Source: Cliona cf. orientalis
Lineage: Eukaryota > Porifera > Demospongiae > Clionaida > Clionaidae
Direction: 5' to 3'
Length of the DNA: 64,000 nucleotides
Assembly (NCBI GenBank): GCA_963930775.1
Contig: OZ005696.1
Span: 6,200,001-6,264,000 of the forward strand
Below the pieces are notes generated by a model. It was not told where the DNA came from. It worked only from the letters and a program-made list of their open reading frames with translations, and searched no databases. Shown piece by piece: positions 39,144-49,821 of the stretch (positions are counted from its first letter, which is position 1; the number at the start of each line of letters is the position of its first letter). A program made the translations under genes and the position numbers.

Positions 39144-39980
39144 ATTATAACTTCGACAGCTACATTGTAGTCTGAAGCAATAGCTACTTTTTTTTTTCTA
39201 TCCATCCAAACTGCTGATCATATAAGGCATCAAATTCATATAAATAAAATTATTAAAGCAGCCCCTAGATATACAAGTGATGGCAAGGAAACTGCTGATT
39301 CCACTTCTATCGGCCCAGTGATCATGACCATGAATTGACCTCGAAGCAGCTTCTACTATATTATAGGCTTAGCTGTGCCACATGTGTAGCTACAACTAGT
39401 ATTAATGGTGTAACCAAATGAAGAAGACATATGGAATAGCCGCTGAGCAAGCAAGCTCTCTTGAATTATAATATTATGCGTAGCCATCTTTTTCTGCTGG
39501 GTATTGGAGCTCTAGCTCGAGCTTGCAAGTTACATGTATTCAAAATTTCGCGGGCTATACTAGAATTTTGCACATTCAAACTATAACTTCGACAGCTACA
39601 TTGTACGTAGCTAGTCTATATAGATCTACAAGCAATGGCAAGGAAACTGCTGATTCCACTTCTATCAGCCCGGTAATCATGACCATTTGTATGGCATTGG
39701 TGTTGACTTTGAAGCAGCTTCTACACCATCATAGCTATAATATAATCAAATTTTTATTATAGGCTTAGCTGTGCCACATGTAGCTACAGTAGCTACAACT
39801 AGTGTTTCTAGTAAGATGCAACCAACGAAGAAGACAGTGGAATAACAGCAAGCAAGCTCTTTTGAATTATAATGTTATGTGTAGCCATCTTTTCTGCTGG
39901 GTGATGGAGCTCTAGCTCGAGCCTATAAGTTACTTATAATTATTCAAAATTTCGCGGGCTAAAATGTTTGCGCATGCGCA
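39144..39980. repeat. Tandemly duplicated promoter region of gene 3
   Basis: Two units of about 436 bp start at TATAACTTCGACAGCTACAT (about 39146 and 39582) and share GGCAAGGAAACTGCTGATTC, GGCTTAGCTGTGCCACATG, GTAGCCATCTTTTTCTGCTG and CAAAATTTCGCGGGCTA. Only the gene-proximal unit ends in TGCGCATGCGCA; the distal unit ends TTTTGCACATTC. Gene 6 has a single unit. Confidence 0.85.
39969..39980. promoter_or_regulatory. TGCGCATGCGCA palindrome in gene 3 promoter
   Basis: A perfect match to the NRF-1 consensus palindrome, 48 bp upstream of the gene 3 start codon and preceded by TTTCGCGGGCTA. The identical element lies at the same place in gene 6, and one at the gene 4 promoter. Confidence 0.65.
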
Positions 39981-40028
39981 GATTTCTCCGAGTAATCACG
40001 CGTGAATGACAGGGTGAAAGTGAACGCC

Positions 40029-42780
40029 ATGCTGACCTTACATTTTACACTCTTCGCAGTTCTCCTTTGCTGCCAGTATGGAGTCGGCTACAGGGTCTAC
40101 ATCCTGCCAGAGCCAGGAGCCTTTTGTCTCGGTGTCTTCTCTGGAGATGACTGTATCACTTGGTCAGACTACTCTGCCCATCCCAAACTCGCTGACCACT
40201 CTACGACACTGATCTTCACTCCTGGAGTGTACTCTTACAGAGAATTGTCTGTGGCTAACATCAAGCGTTTCACAATGATCGGAGATGGAGCACAAATTCG
40301 ATTCTCACTGACATTTTCTAACATTGGAGAGGTTCGTATGCACAATGTGACATTAACTAATAACCCTACAATCAATGTTCGAAATGTGCAATCATTTGTA
40401 ATGGAAAAGTGTAATCTTTCACAAGCACCTGGTTCAATATACCGGTATTCATATTATCCACGTGTGGGTGGTGTACGCATTTCCAGTTCCAGTCTGAGCA
40501 GAATCATCAATATTACCTTCATTCTGGTCACAATCGATGTGCGGTCATACTCAACTCTTGTAGTGGAAAAAAGCACCTTTATAAATTCAAGTCAATCTAT
40601 GTCCATTAAAGGAGATGCCTATAGCAGCATAACCATCTACAGCAGTAGGTTTTTCGATAATTATGCTAACTCTTATGGTGTTGTGTACGCTCAAGGTCCA
40701 CTTGAAATCGTTGAGTGTCTCTTTGATGGTAACAGTGGTAGTAGTAGTGGTGCCGTAGTCTATAGCATGAAAGATGTGACTGTCAGGGATAGTATATTCG
40801 TTAGGAACAGTGTCTCCTATTTGAGGTCCAGATACAGTTCACGATATTACACCGGCTATGCCAGGGGTGGGAGTGCAATCAGAGGACAAAGGAATATCAA
40901 CATCTACAACTGTACATTTAGCTTGTTCACCCACACAAGTTCAGTCATCGATGCATACCGCTATGATTATCGCTACTATTATAATTATTATGATCGAGAT
41001 GGACTATACCAAGTTTATATTACCGACAGCAAATTCTATCACAGCAGTCGAAGCATTTTTAGCTACAACGAATTGACAATAGTGGATAGCAGTTTCTCTA
41101 ATATCACTAGCAGTGGCGCAGGTGGTGTTGTGTACAGTACAAAATCTGTTGCTGTAACCAATTGTACATTCACCGATAGCACTGCTGTATATGGAAATGG
41201 GGGAGTCATCTATAGCCAACAATGGATAAGTATAGCTGATTCTATTCTTAACAATAGTTTGGCACAGTTAGGAAATGGAGGTTGTATATACAGTGAAAAT
41301 GACATAAAGGTCATGAACTGTACTCTGAGTGGATGTTTAGCTCCAAATGGGACTGGAGGTGCTATATACTCTGCTGCAAAGCTTACGGACTTGAATACTA
41401 CATTTGAATCCAACATTATTTTATCACAGAGTACCTTTAGCCACAATACAGCAGAATGTGGTGGAGTCCTATACACTAGTGGCCACTACGACCATCATAT
41501 GGAATTTACTGATAGTACCTTTTTCTTCAACGAAGCATCTGGTACTAATTCAACTGGCGGTGGAGTAGGCTGTGTTGAAAATACTACTTTATCAATAACA
41601 AACTGTATATTCAACAAAAATATAGCAGAAACTGTTGGTGGAGTACTAGATTTGAGCTTTTCCGGAGTAACCATAGAACATAGCTCGTTTTCTCAAAACC
41701 GCGCTGATGAAAATGGAGGAGTATTTCATGGACAAAATTACTCCATAAATTTCACAATAGCACACACAATCATGGATCGTAACTCAGCAGGAAATGGAGG
41801 TGTGTTCTACATTCGAAGGTCCAACAGCAATATCAACATAACTGACAGCAAACTTATTAGTAACAGTGCAGGCAACCAAGGAGGTATTATGGACATCAGA
41901 GGAGTGACTCTTACAATGGACACGGACACAGTCATAACCAAAAACACTGCTGGTAGCTCTGGTAATGTAATCAGTGCATGTGTTAGTCAGATTACTGCTT
42001 ATGGACTTGAAGCTCGGCTTGATCCAGTCTACCCACTGTACTGCTCAATCTACAGTGAAGGAAACAGCTCCATACCTCAACCAATGTCTCAGACCATTTC
42101 AACTGATGAGAGCACAACTATGTTCACAACAGAACAGACTCTGATAGGAACAACCGGTCATGAGGGCGACACTGAATCGGTCACAACAACTGTACCTGAA
42201 AGAGGTACTACAAATGAAGAAATGGCAACTACAACAACTTTTGTATCTACGTCTCAGTCAACCTCTGCTGCTACTTTCAGAAGTGACAGTCCACACACCC
42301 ACAGCCCCCATGAGGCTACAACTAGCCCACCATCTGATACCACATCTCAACTGCCCTCGGACAATGATGCTACTACAACTGAATCTAACCCTCAGATTCC
42401 AACAGCGATCGCTAGCACTGAATCACAATCATATACAGATGAGGTAATGACTACTTCAGTGGATGTTACCACACCAGCTAGGGTGAATATGGAAACCAGC
42501 AGTTCTACTATTACATCTACTTCACATGATAGCCATGAAGGCTCAACAACAGCATTAGGTACTACAACAGCTACTGCTACAACCATGCTATTATCTGAGA
42601 CTAACAATCCAACTCACTTTTCACAATCAATGGATTCAAGTGTTACAACTGATCCTGATAGATTTGCTGTGCAACAAGTCGAACAGGACAGGTACGATGA
42701 TGTATGGAAGAGTAGCCAGCACAATCTGTTGCAAGTGTCCATAACTTCTCTATTCGTACTCTGCATAGTTTGCACCACTG
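40029..42780 (+). CDS. Beta-helix surface protein gene 3, 5' part (interrupted)
   Basis: ATG at 40029 is followed by a signal peptide (MLTLHFTLFAVLLCCQYGVG) and the subfamily II N-terminal module YRVYILPEPGAFCLGVFSGD...DCITW. Then come 20-odd beta-helix rungs, several longer and Tyr-rich in the middle (around residues 265-340), the closing module ARLDPVYPLYCSIY (about 670), and a Thr/Ser-rich mucin-like stalk of about 200 residues. The membrane helix begins (LLQVSITSLFVLCIVC) but is cut by a retroinsertion whose T run is read as poly-Phe, and the frame ends at 42857. The true last 50 codons lie at 44590-44741. Close paralog of gene 6. As it stands the product would have a changed membrane segment and no normal tail. 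Predicted type I surface glycoprotein; ligand unknown. Confidence 0.88.
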
Positions 42781-42802
42781 TCTTTTTTTTTTTTTTTTTT
42801 TT

Positions 42803-43645
42803 CAAGGAGACCAGAACACTAAGCAGAAAAAAAAATTGTTCGAAAACCGCCACATAGTTGAGCTTCATGCATAATAGAGCCAAGCAGGCAGCCTATACAT
42901 CAATTTTGATCAAAGTGGGTAATGGTCGTCACGTTAATGTGCGCGCGTGGCCCCGCCCCTCACGTAGCGCGTGGGCGGAAACATTGCAAACGCATGGCTT
43001 CCTATACAAACATATGGGAAAACTTCAAAGGGCCATAACTTTAATTCTAAGGTGTGAATCAAAATTCCCCTGCGTCAAATCTCTAGTTTCGACCCATTCT
43101 GCGTGCCCATATAAAAATTATCCCCCCAAGTGTTCCCAAATCCCCCACGAATTAGATTATTTATTTAAATTTGCTTTTTTTTTCTACTTAGTGTATAATT
43201 TTTTCAAGGAGACCAGAACACTAAGCAGAAAAAAAAAATTGTCCAAAACCACCACATAGTTGAGCTGGATGCTTAGCAGAGCCATACAATGCAAGCAGGC
43301 ACCCTATACTCCAATTTTGACCAAAATAGGTAAAGGTCGTCACGTTTGTGTGCGCGCGCCTAACGGGGATTCCCCGTTTTTCACGTAGCGCGTGGGCGGA
43401 AAACATTGCAAACGTATGGCTTCCCTATACAAACATATGGGAAAACTTCAAAGGGCCGTAACTTCAATTCAAAGGCGTGAATCAAAATTCTTTCAGGTCA
43501 AATCTCTAGTTTCGACCCATTCTGCGTGCCCATGTAAAAAGTATGTCTCCAAGTACTCCCAAACCCCCCATGAATTAGATTATTTAATTATTTATTTATT
43601 TAATTATTTAATTATTTAAATTTGCTTTTTTTTTCTACTTAGTGT
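42803..43645. repeat. Two tandem ~402-440-bp units
   Basis: Both units start CAAGGAGACCAGAACACTAAG (42803 and 43205) and share CACGTAGCGCGTGGGCGGAAA, ACAAACATATGGGAAAACTT, AAATCTCTAGTTTCGACCCA and CTACTTAGTGTATAATT. The second has an expanded ATTTA tract near 43580. They form the 3' part of the retroinsertion. Confidence 0.9.
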
Positions 43646-43881
43646 ATAATTTCTATAACAATTTTGCATCTATACGCATGGATACACACAATAGCACCTA
43701 TGCTAATACGAGGCATGTACCCTTAATACTATTAAAGTGATAATAAGTTACAATCATGACTTCAGTTTAGCTCTGGTGCGTGCTGCAATTGGTGTCCAAC
43801 TTCTGGTGTTCCTTGTTGACACTAGGAGTCCAGGTTTGCCATCAACAATAGAGTAGTTTACTTCTGCATGATCAGGGATTG

Positions 43882-44538
43882 TTAGACTGGTACTGGAACT
43901 TTCACTGTCAGAGGCACTCTCCGAGAATCACTAGAGGATGGCAACGTAGCTTTGACATGCGGTGGTGCTCTACGGCGCACTAGATGTAGTGGGACAGCTC
44001 TTTTAACTCGTTTGCTTCTCACTGGGGTCCAACTGTTATCACCATCTTCAAGACAGTAGCTGACACCATGCACTCCATCCTTCTTGTCATACTTAACATT
44101 TGAGCAGAGCTTGAGATCAACAGGCTTAACTTCATCATGTTTAGGAGTTGTGTAGTCCTGGCTGTTGCTTCCGCTATCACTATCATCAGCCTGTTTATCT
44201 TGTGACCCAGGCTGAGAAACAGCAACAGAACTCAATTCAGGGCTGTCTTGGTGGGCATTAAAAGGAGATTCCGCATGGTTTGTCACAGTTGCAACACTAA
44301 TTTTGTCATCTGGTTGATCATGAACACCTACTGGTACCTTTCTGGCCTTGTTCTTCCTCTTTCTCCTCTTTTTCTTCCTTTTCTCAGCACCATGCTGTAA
44401 TGAGTTGGTCCTAGGCCAGAAGAAGCTCACAGAAAAACCTGAGTCAGTAGATTTGGCAGTCCATAAGGCTTCAGATAGTTTCAGACCATTTTGCTGTAGC
44501 TGCAGACTCAGGAAAACCAACAGCACTAAGGCCAGCAA
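43882..44538 (-). pseudogene. ORF of the retroinsertion, family WTAKST
   Basis: A 218-residue open frame. It is homologous to the 290-residue ORF at 60646-61518: shared LSLQLQQ, ALWTAKSTxxGFSVSxFWP, a strongly basic block (KRKKKRRKRKNKARK), an acidic/Ser-rich middle, GVHGVSY, SWTPV and RRRAPPHVKATLPSS. Upstream of the annotated ATG, another frame starts ATGGCTGCCAAGAGC (44579 on the minus strand) and encodes AAKSIRVIVLEGSFAG, matching the start of the other copy (ADRAIHVAVLEGYFAS), so a frameshift near 44525 separates the conserved N-terminus from the rest. The C-terminus also ends early relative to the other copy. Function unknown; the basic block suggests nucleic-acid binding. Confidence 0.7.
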
Positions 44539-44589
44539 AACTGCCTTCCAAAACTATTACTCTGATGCTCTTGGCAGCCATTTGAGTCT

Positions 44590-44741
44590 GTGTTATGATG
44601 ATCACTCTTTTCTTCATTGCTTGTAAGAGAAGAAGAGGTCCCAGGCTGGTTACTCGAGCTCGCTACAAAAAGTTATCTCCAGTCGATAAAAATCTAGAAG
44701 AGACTCAACACGAGAATGAGTACTCGTTTAGCGAGATTTAA
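44590..44741 (+). CDS. Beta-helix surface protein gene 3, 3' part
   Basis: The rest of the membrane helix (VMMITLFFIAC) and the cytoplasmic tail KRRRGPRLVTRARYKKLSPV...EETQHENEYSFSEI, then TAA. Identical in layout to the ends of genes 4 and 6. Separated from the rest of the gene by the retroinsertion at 42784-44585. The C-terminal S-E-I fits a class I PDZ ligand. Confidence 0.88.
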
Positions 44742-44916
44742 TAAGCTAAGAGCCATGAAGACATATCCGTAGTGGTACTATAATATATTACGTAGCTAAT
44801 TATAGGTTAGCTGTTCCACAATGATGTCTCTGATTATTTCAAATATTCAATTAGTGTAATTAAAATATATTGACAAATATCTCATTAATTTTAATAAGCA
44901 AGGGATGTGTAAGAAG

Positions 44917-45277
44917 ATGGATACAATGAAGCTATATGCCTCATGACATTGTAATTGTATGGCTTTGCAATTATTGCTGCCAATATAGGGACTCTGAATG
45001 GTGGCATAAAAATGGATTCATGGATCAGATATCTCACTGTCAGCTTTATCAATTCAGCGGGGGGGGGGGGGGGGGGGGGGGGGGGGTGGTTTAGGTGAAA
45101 TTCAAACATAAAAGAAACACAGAAAAGCGCAGCCAGCAGGCTCTCTTGCAAGCAATAGTTGCCATACTTGGTGCTGTTTGTGCCATCATGATCGTTCTTT
45201 TCTTTATTTGTTGTCGAAAGAGAAATACTTCACCTCAAGGATACTATAAGCCTATTATGAGTCACTTAAGCAAGTGA
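44917..45277 (+). pseudogene. Relic of a subfamily II beta-helix gene (start plus membrane anchor only)
   Basis: The start AAGAAGATGGATACAATGAAG matches the start of gene 5, followed by a worn copy of TGCTGCCAGTATGGAGTC. Then comes a membrane segment frame from 45095 (SQQALLQAIVAILGAVCAIMIV...) and a short tail ending at 45277. The whole helix and stalk are missing. The same relic follows gene 6 at 59397. A 28-base G run (45059-45086) sits between the two parts. Confidence 0.7.
45059..45086. repeat. G28 homopolymer
   Basis: 28 consecutive G, where the duplicate relic at 59522 has only GGGGGG. Indicates homopolymer expansion after duplication, or a sequencing artefact. Confidence 0.9.
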
Positions 45278-46289
45278 TATGCCACATTGTATTATATAAT
45301 TGGGGGATTATTTTTTGTGGTTAAATTTTTATGGACTTCCCAATGTGTCTATTACATCAGGTACAAATGAGATCTCCCCTATTAAAAGATGTGATTTTTA
45401 AAAATTTATCTTGTCAGCACTATATATTATTGAATAATATATTATTATGGGCCACTTGCTGGTATTATGAGTCACTACTTTCAGTGCCATGATGACTTAA
45501 CCATGATAAAGCTTCTTTAATAGGTGGGATGTACTTAGCAGCATACCAGAAGCGAGGCATAGTTGTGAATACTAGATAGGAGTGGCTAAATATGCCAAAA
45601 GAAATCCGCATTTTGTTAAAATGATGCATCGAAGATTGAAAACCCTTCTCTAAAATTTAACATAAAATAAACAGAAACTTACATGAAAATTCAATAGGGA
45701 ATGGAAAGGATTTATCAGAATCTGATAATCATATCTCATAAGGTACAATACATTGGCCCAATAGTTGGATACTTGCAAATTAATTAGTCTTGATGACCCA
45801 TAACAGTAATAGAGGCTGACTCATAATAGGGACATCTACCTTAAAAGGGTTCCACTCACTGAGAAAGACAAAGATGTGATTTTGAGTGAAATCAAGGAAC
45901 TATAATTATTATAGGAAAGGAATAATTTGAACCAAAACACATGCAGCTAATTGGTAATACAATGAATAAAAGTGTGAGAGATACAAAACGATCACTGTTA
46001 TCGAAATACCCAAGAAATAATATTATCCCCAGTCTTTGTTTGGAAGTACAAAAAAATTTAAATTTTGCATTATTAACAATAACTATTACTGTCTGACAGC
46101 CATAGTCAGGCTATGAAGTAATAATAATTATTAGCGGCTAACTGCTGACTGCTTGAATAATTAAACATGATAGCTAGTCGCAAGTACTCTCGTTTCGTTG
46201 CTACTGCCAGGTGTAGCTAAAATGCCCAAAATCATTAGCAGGTTGAATAGATATGGTGTAATCCAAGTTTGTGAGCGCGCTTAAAGTTT
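45278..46289 (+). other. Intergenic, no gene seen
   Basis: About 1 kb of AT-rich sequence between the relic and gene 4. I see no ORF of note, no inverted ends and no recognised repeat. The last 150 bp probably belong to the gene 4 promoter. Confidence 0.5.
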
Positions 46290-46301
46290 TGCGCATGCGC
46301 A
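46290..46301. promoter_or_regulatory. TGCGCATGCGCA palindrome in gene 4 promoter
   Basis: Same NRF-1-type 12-mer as in genes 3 and 6, here 90 bp before the ATG, followed by CTTCGCACATGTGCAC. Confidence 0.65.
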
Positions 46302-46391
46302 CTTCGCACATGTGCACGGTTGTCATGTGACGCACGATCGTACGTGTGCCCTGAGAGATTGCACGCAGTCAGTAGCGCTACTAGTTGCAAT

Positions 46392-49300
46392 ATGGCTGCT
46401 CTTAAAGGTGTACTTGTGTTCCTTGTTCTTTTTCTTTGCTGCCAGTATGGAGTCAGCTACAGGGTCTACATCCTGCCAGAGCCAGGTGCCTTTTGTCTCG
46501 GTGTCTTCTCCGGAGATGACTGTATCACTTGGTCAGAGTACTCTGCTAATCCCAAACTTGCTGACCACTCTACGACACTGATCTTCACTCCTGGAGTATA
46601 CAGATACTCTCGGTATGATAGGAGGACATTTCAATTGTCTGTGACTAATGTCAAACGCTTCACAATTATTGGAGATGCTGCCGCAGAGCTTCAATTCCGG
46701 CTGTCGTTTTCTAACATTGGACAGGTGCACATGCGAAACTTGACGTTATCCAACAGCCCTAGAATTGATGTTCGAAATGTGCAATCATTAATGATGGAAA
46801 ACTGTACTCTCTTACCTGCATTGCAAACATCCAGCTCATATTATTCACCAGGAATGTACATTTCCAATTCCAAGCTGGTTCAAGTTATTGAAAGTACCTT
46901 TAATAAGGTGAAAATCAACGTACAGTCACATTCAACGTTATTTACGGATAGAAGTATATTTATAAATTCGAGTACTGCTGCCGTCATTACTGGAGATTCC
47001 TATAGCACACTAATCCTCAACAACAGCAACTTCTTAAACAATTATGCCAGCTCTGGTAATGGTATTATTTATACTCGTGGTGCACTCACTATAAATAACT
47101 GCCTCTTTGATGGGAACAGTGTTGGGTACAGCAGTGGTGCAGTTGTGTTTAGTACTGGAGATATTATCATTACTGGAAGTAACTTCATCAGGAACAGAGC
47201 CTCCTACGTGAGTAGCAGTAGTAGTTATAGACCAGTGAGTTATGCATATTATGAAGGGGGAGGTGCAATTCGAGGGGAGAGAAATATCAATATCAGCAAC
47301 TGTACTTTTAGTCACTATATACAATCAAGGCAAATTGTCTATTCCTACCGCTACAGTAGTTATCGTAGCCAAGGAAGCTATTGGGTGTACATTGTCAATA
47401 GTACATTCTATAATAATAGTGGTCGCAGCATTTACAGCAATAATAATGATGTGATACTTGTGAACAGCAGTTTCTACAATGCTACTAGCAGGGGAGGAGG
47501 TGGTGCAGTGTACAGTACAAGGACTGTTACAACAATCAGTTGTAAATTTATCAATAGCACTACTGTAAATGGAAATGGTGGAGTGATTTATAGTCGACTA
47601 AACCAAAGTTTGCTCAACTCTGTATTTATCGGGAATTCTGTTAACAATGATTATAATGGAGCTAATGGGGGAGCACTGTACAGTCAACAGGGTGATATAT
47701 CCCTCACTAACTGCTACATTGGCAACAGTGTTGCAAATGGAGATGGAGGAGCTGTGCACACAACACAAAATGTGATGATTACGGACACTACTATCATTAA
47801 CAGTGCATCAAAATTGGGAAGTGGAGGAGCTATTTATGGGTTAAATATTAAAATCACCAATAGTGCTCTAAGCAATAATGTTGCCAATGGAAATGGAGGA
47901 GCAATATATGCTGTGCAGAATATTGCCATTGTTGATAGTACATTCAGCAATAGTACTGCAAGTACAGGAAGTGGTGGTGCAATGTACAGTGGAAATGACG
48001 TGATAGTTACTAACTGTAGCATAAGTGAATCCTCAGCAGCTCTGGAAGGGGGTGCTATCTACTCTGGTGCTGGTGAATCAAGATCCATTTTCAATCCAAA
48101 CATTGTTCTGTCAAAAAGTACTTTCAGTAGTAACTTTGCCACAAGTGGTGGAGTCCTGTATACTACTGGTTATTATCACCATCATGTGAGATTTACAGAT
48201 AGCACATTTATCCTTAATGAAGCTGTGAGAGGTGGAGTAGCACATGTTGAAAATTCTTCCCTATCTATTGCAGAATGTTTATTCAATAACAATGGAGCAA
48301 CTGAAGATGGTGGAGTGTTAGACTTGATCTTTTCCAGTGTGAGTATCCAAGACACTTCATTGTCCCAGAATAATGCTGGTATTAATGGAGGAGTCTTTTA
48401 TGGACAAAATTACTCTACAAACTTCACAATTGCACACACAATCATTGATCACAATTCAGCAAGAAATGGGGGTGTGTTCTATGTTCGAAGATCCAACAGT
48501 AATATCAGCTGGTAGCAAGCTTATTAGTAACAGTGCGAGCAACCAAGGAGGAGCTATGGACATCAGAGGAGTCACTCTTACAATGGACATGGACACAGTC
48601 ATAGCCAACAATACTGCTGGTAGGTCTGGTGATGTAATCAGTGCATGTGTCAGTCAGATTACTGCTTATGGACTTGAAGCTCGGCTTGATCCAGTCTATC
48701 CACGGTATTGTTTAATCTATGATGAAGGAAATAGCTCCATACCGCAATCGATGTCTCAGACCATTTCAACTGATGAGACCACTACTATGTTTACAACTGA
48801 ACAGACTCTGATACGAATAACCGATCATGAAGGTGACACTGAATCGGTCACAACGACTGTATCTGAAAGAGGTACTACAAATGAAGAAATAGCAACTACA
48901 ACTACTTTTGCATTTACGTCTCAGTCAATCTCTGCTACTACTTTAACAAGTGATAGTCCTGGAGCTTCACACACCCACAGCCCCCATGAGGCTACAACTA
49001 GCCCACCATCTGATACCACATCTCAACTGCCCTCTGACAATGATGCTACTACAACTGAATCTAGCACTCAGACTCCAACAGCGATTGCTAGCACTGAATC
49101 ACAGTTACATACAGATGAAGTAATGACTACTTCAGTGGATGTTACCACATCAGCTAGTAGTGTGAATCAGGAAATCAGCAGTTCTCCCATTGGGTCTACT
49201 TCACGGGATGGTCACGAAGGCTCAACAACAATACCAGTGGAGCTCAGTACTACAACAGCTACTGCTATAACCATATCAATATCTGAGACAGATAATCCAA

Positions 49301-49623
49301 CTTCTGTCTCGGGATCAATGGATTCAAGTGTTACAACAGATCCTGATGGAGTTGTAGTGCAACAAGTTGAACAGGAAAAGTATGATGATGTATGGAAGAG
49401 TAGCCAGCACAATCTATTGCAGGTGTCCATAATCTCACTGACGGTACTCTGCATAGTTTGCACCGCTGTCTGTGTTATGATGATCACTCTTTTCTTCATT
49501 GTTTGTAAGGGAAGAAGAGGTCCCAGGCTGGTTACTCGAGCTCGCTACAAGAAGTTATCTCCAACTGACAAAAATCTAGAAGAGACTAAACATGAAAATG
49601 AGTACTCCTTTACTGAGATCTAG
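46392..49623 (+). pseudogene. Beta-helix surface protein gene 4, one frameshift
   Basis: ATG at 46392 gives a signal peptide (MAALKGVLVFLVLFLCCQYGVS) and the subfamily II module YRVYILPEPGAFCLGVFSGD. The helix is richer in complete rungs than gene 3 (GGALYSQQGD, GGAVHTTQNV, GGAIYGLN, GGAIYAVQN, GGAMYSGND). The first frame ends at 48515. Relative to genes 3 and 6, five bases are missing near 48505 (SNSNI | TDSKLISNSA), and the second frame runs to 49623 with ARLDPVYPRYCLIY, a Thr-rich stalk, membrane helix and tail EETKHENEYSFTEI. Everything else is intact, so either a very young pseudogene or a consensus error. The tail ends T-E-I, again PDZ-ligand-like. About 5 kb from gene 3 in the same orientation. 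Confidence 0.85.
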
Positions 49624-49821
49624 AATTATTGAGTTTGACCTTATAGCCATGAAGGCATGTAAAACCTTACAAGACTAGTGTTTTAGTATGTAATGTTAGT
49701 TGTTCCAATGGATATCCATGTATTATGTTACTAAATATTATAATTATATTAATGAGCATTATGATTATGTGTGTCAAGGATTAATTCATTATTTTGATTG
49801 TTTTAAGGGGCGTATAAGAAG

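Larger units (their letters stand above)
42784..44585 (-). mobile_element. Poly(A)-tailed ORF-bearing retroinsertion in gene 3
   Basis: A 1.8-kb minus-strand insertion. Its 3' end is the T run at 42783-42802 (a poly(A) tail on its own strand), and its 5' end begins five bases before an ATG. A 4-bp direct repeat GTCT flanks it (42780-42783, 44586-44589). It carries one ORF (43882-44538) and a 3' region with two tandem 402-bp units. No reverse transcriptase is present, so it must be mobilised in trans. A homologous ORF unit is nested at 60560-61558. Possibly an ORF1-only LINE derivative like mammalian HAL1 elements; this is inference. Confidence 0.75.

Noticed and set aside
42803-43645. The two 402-bp units as LTRs of an element
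   Set aside because: They are adjacent, not at both ends of a coding region, and lack TG...CA ends; the insertion ends in a T run with a 4-bp duplication, as for a poly(A) retroelement.
44348-44626. Plus-strand ORF overlapping the retroinsertion
   Set aside because: It is a shadow of the minus-strand ORF, which is supported by homology to 60646-61518.
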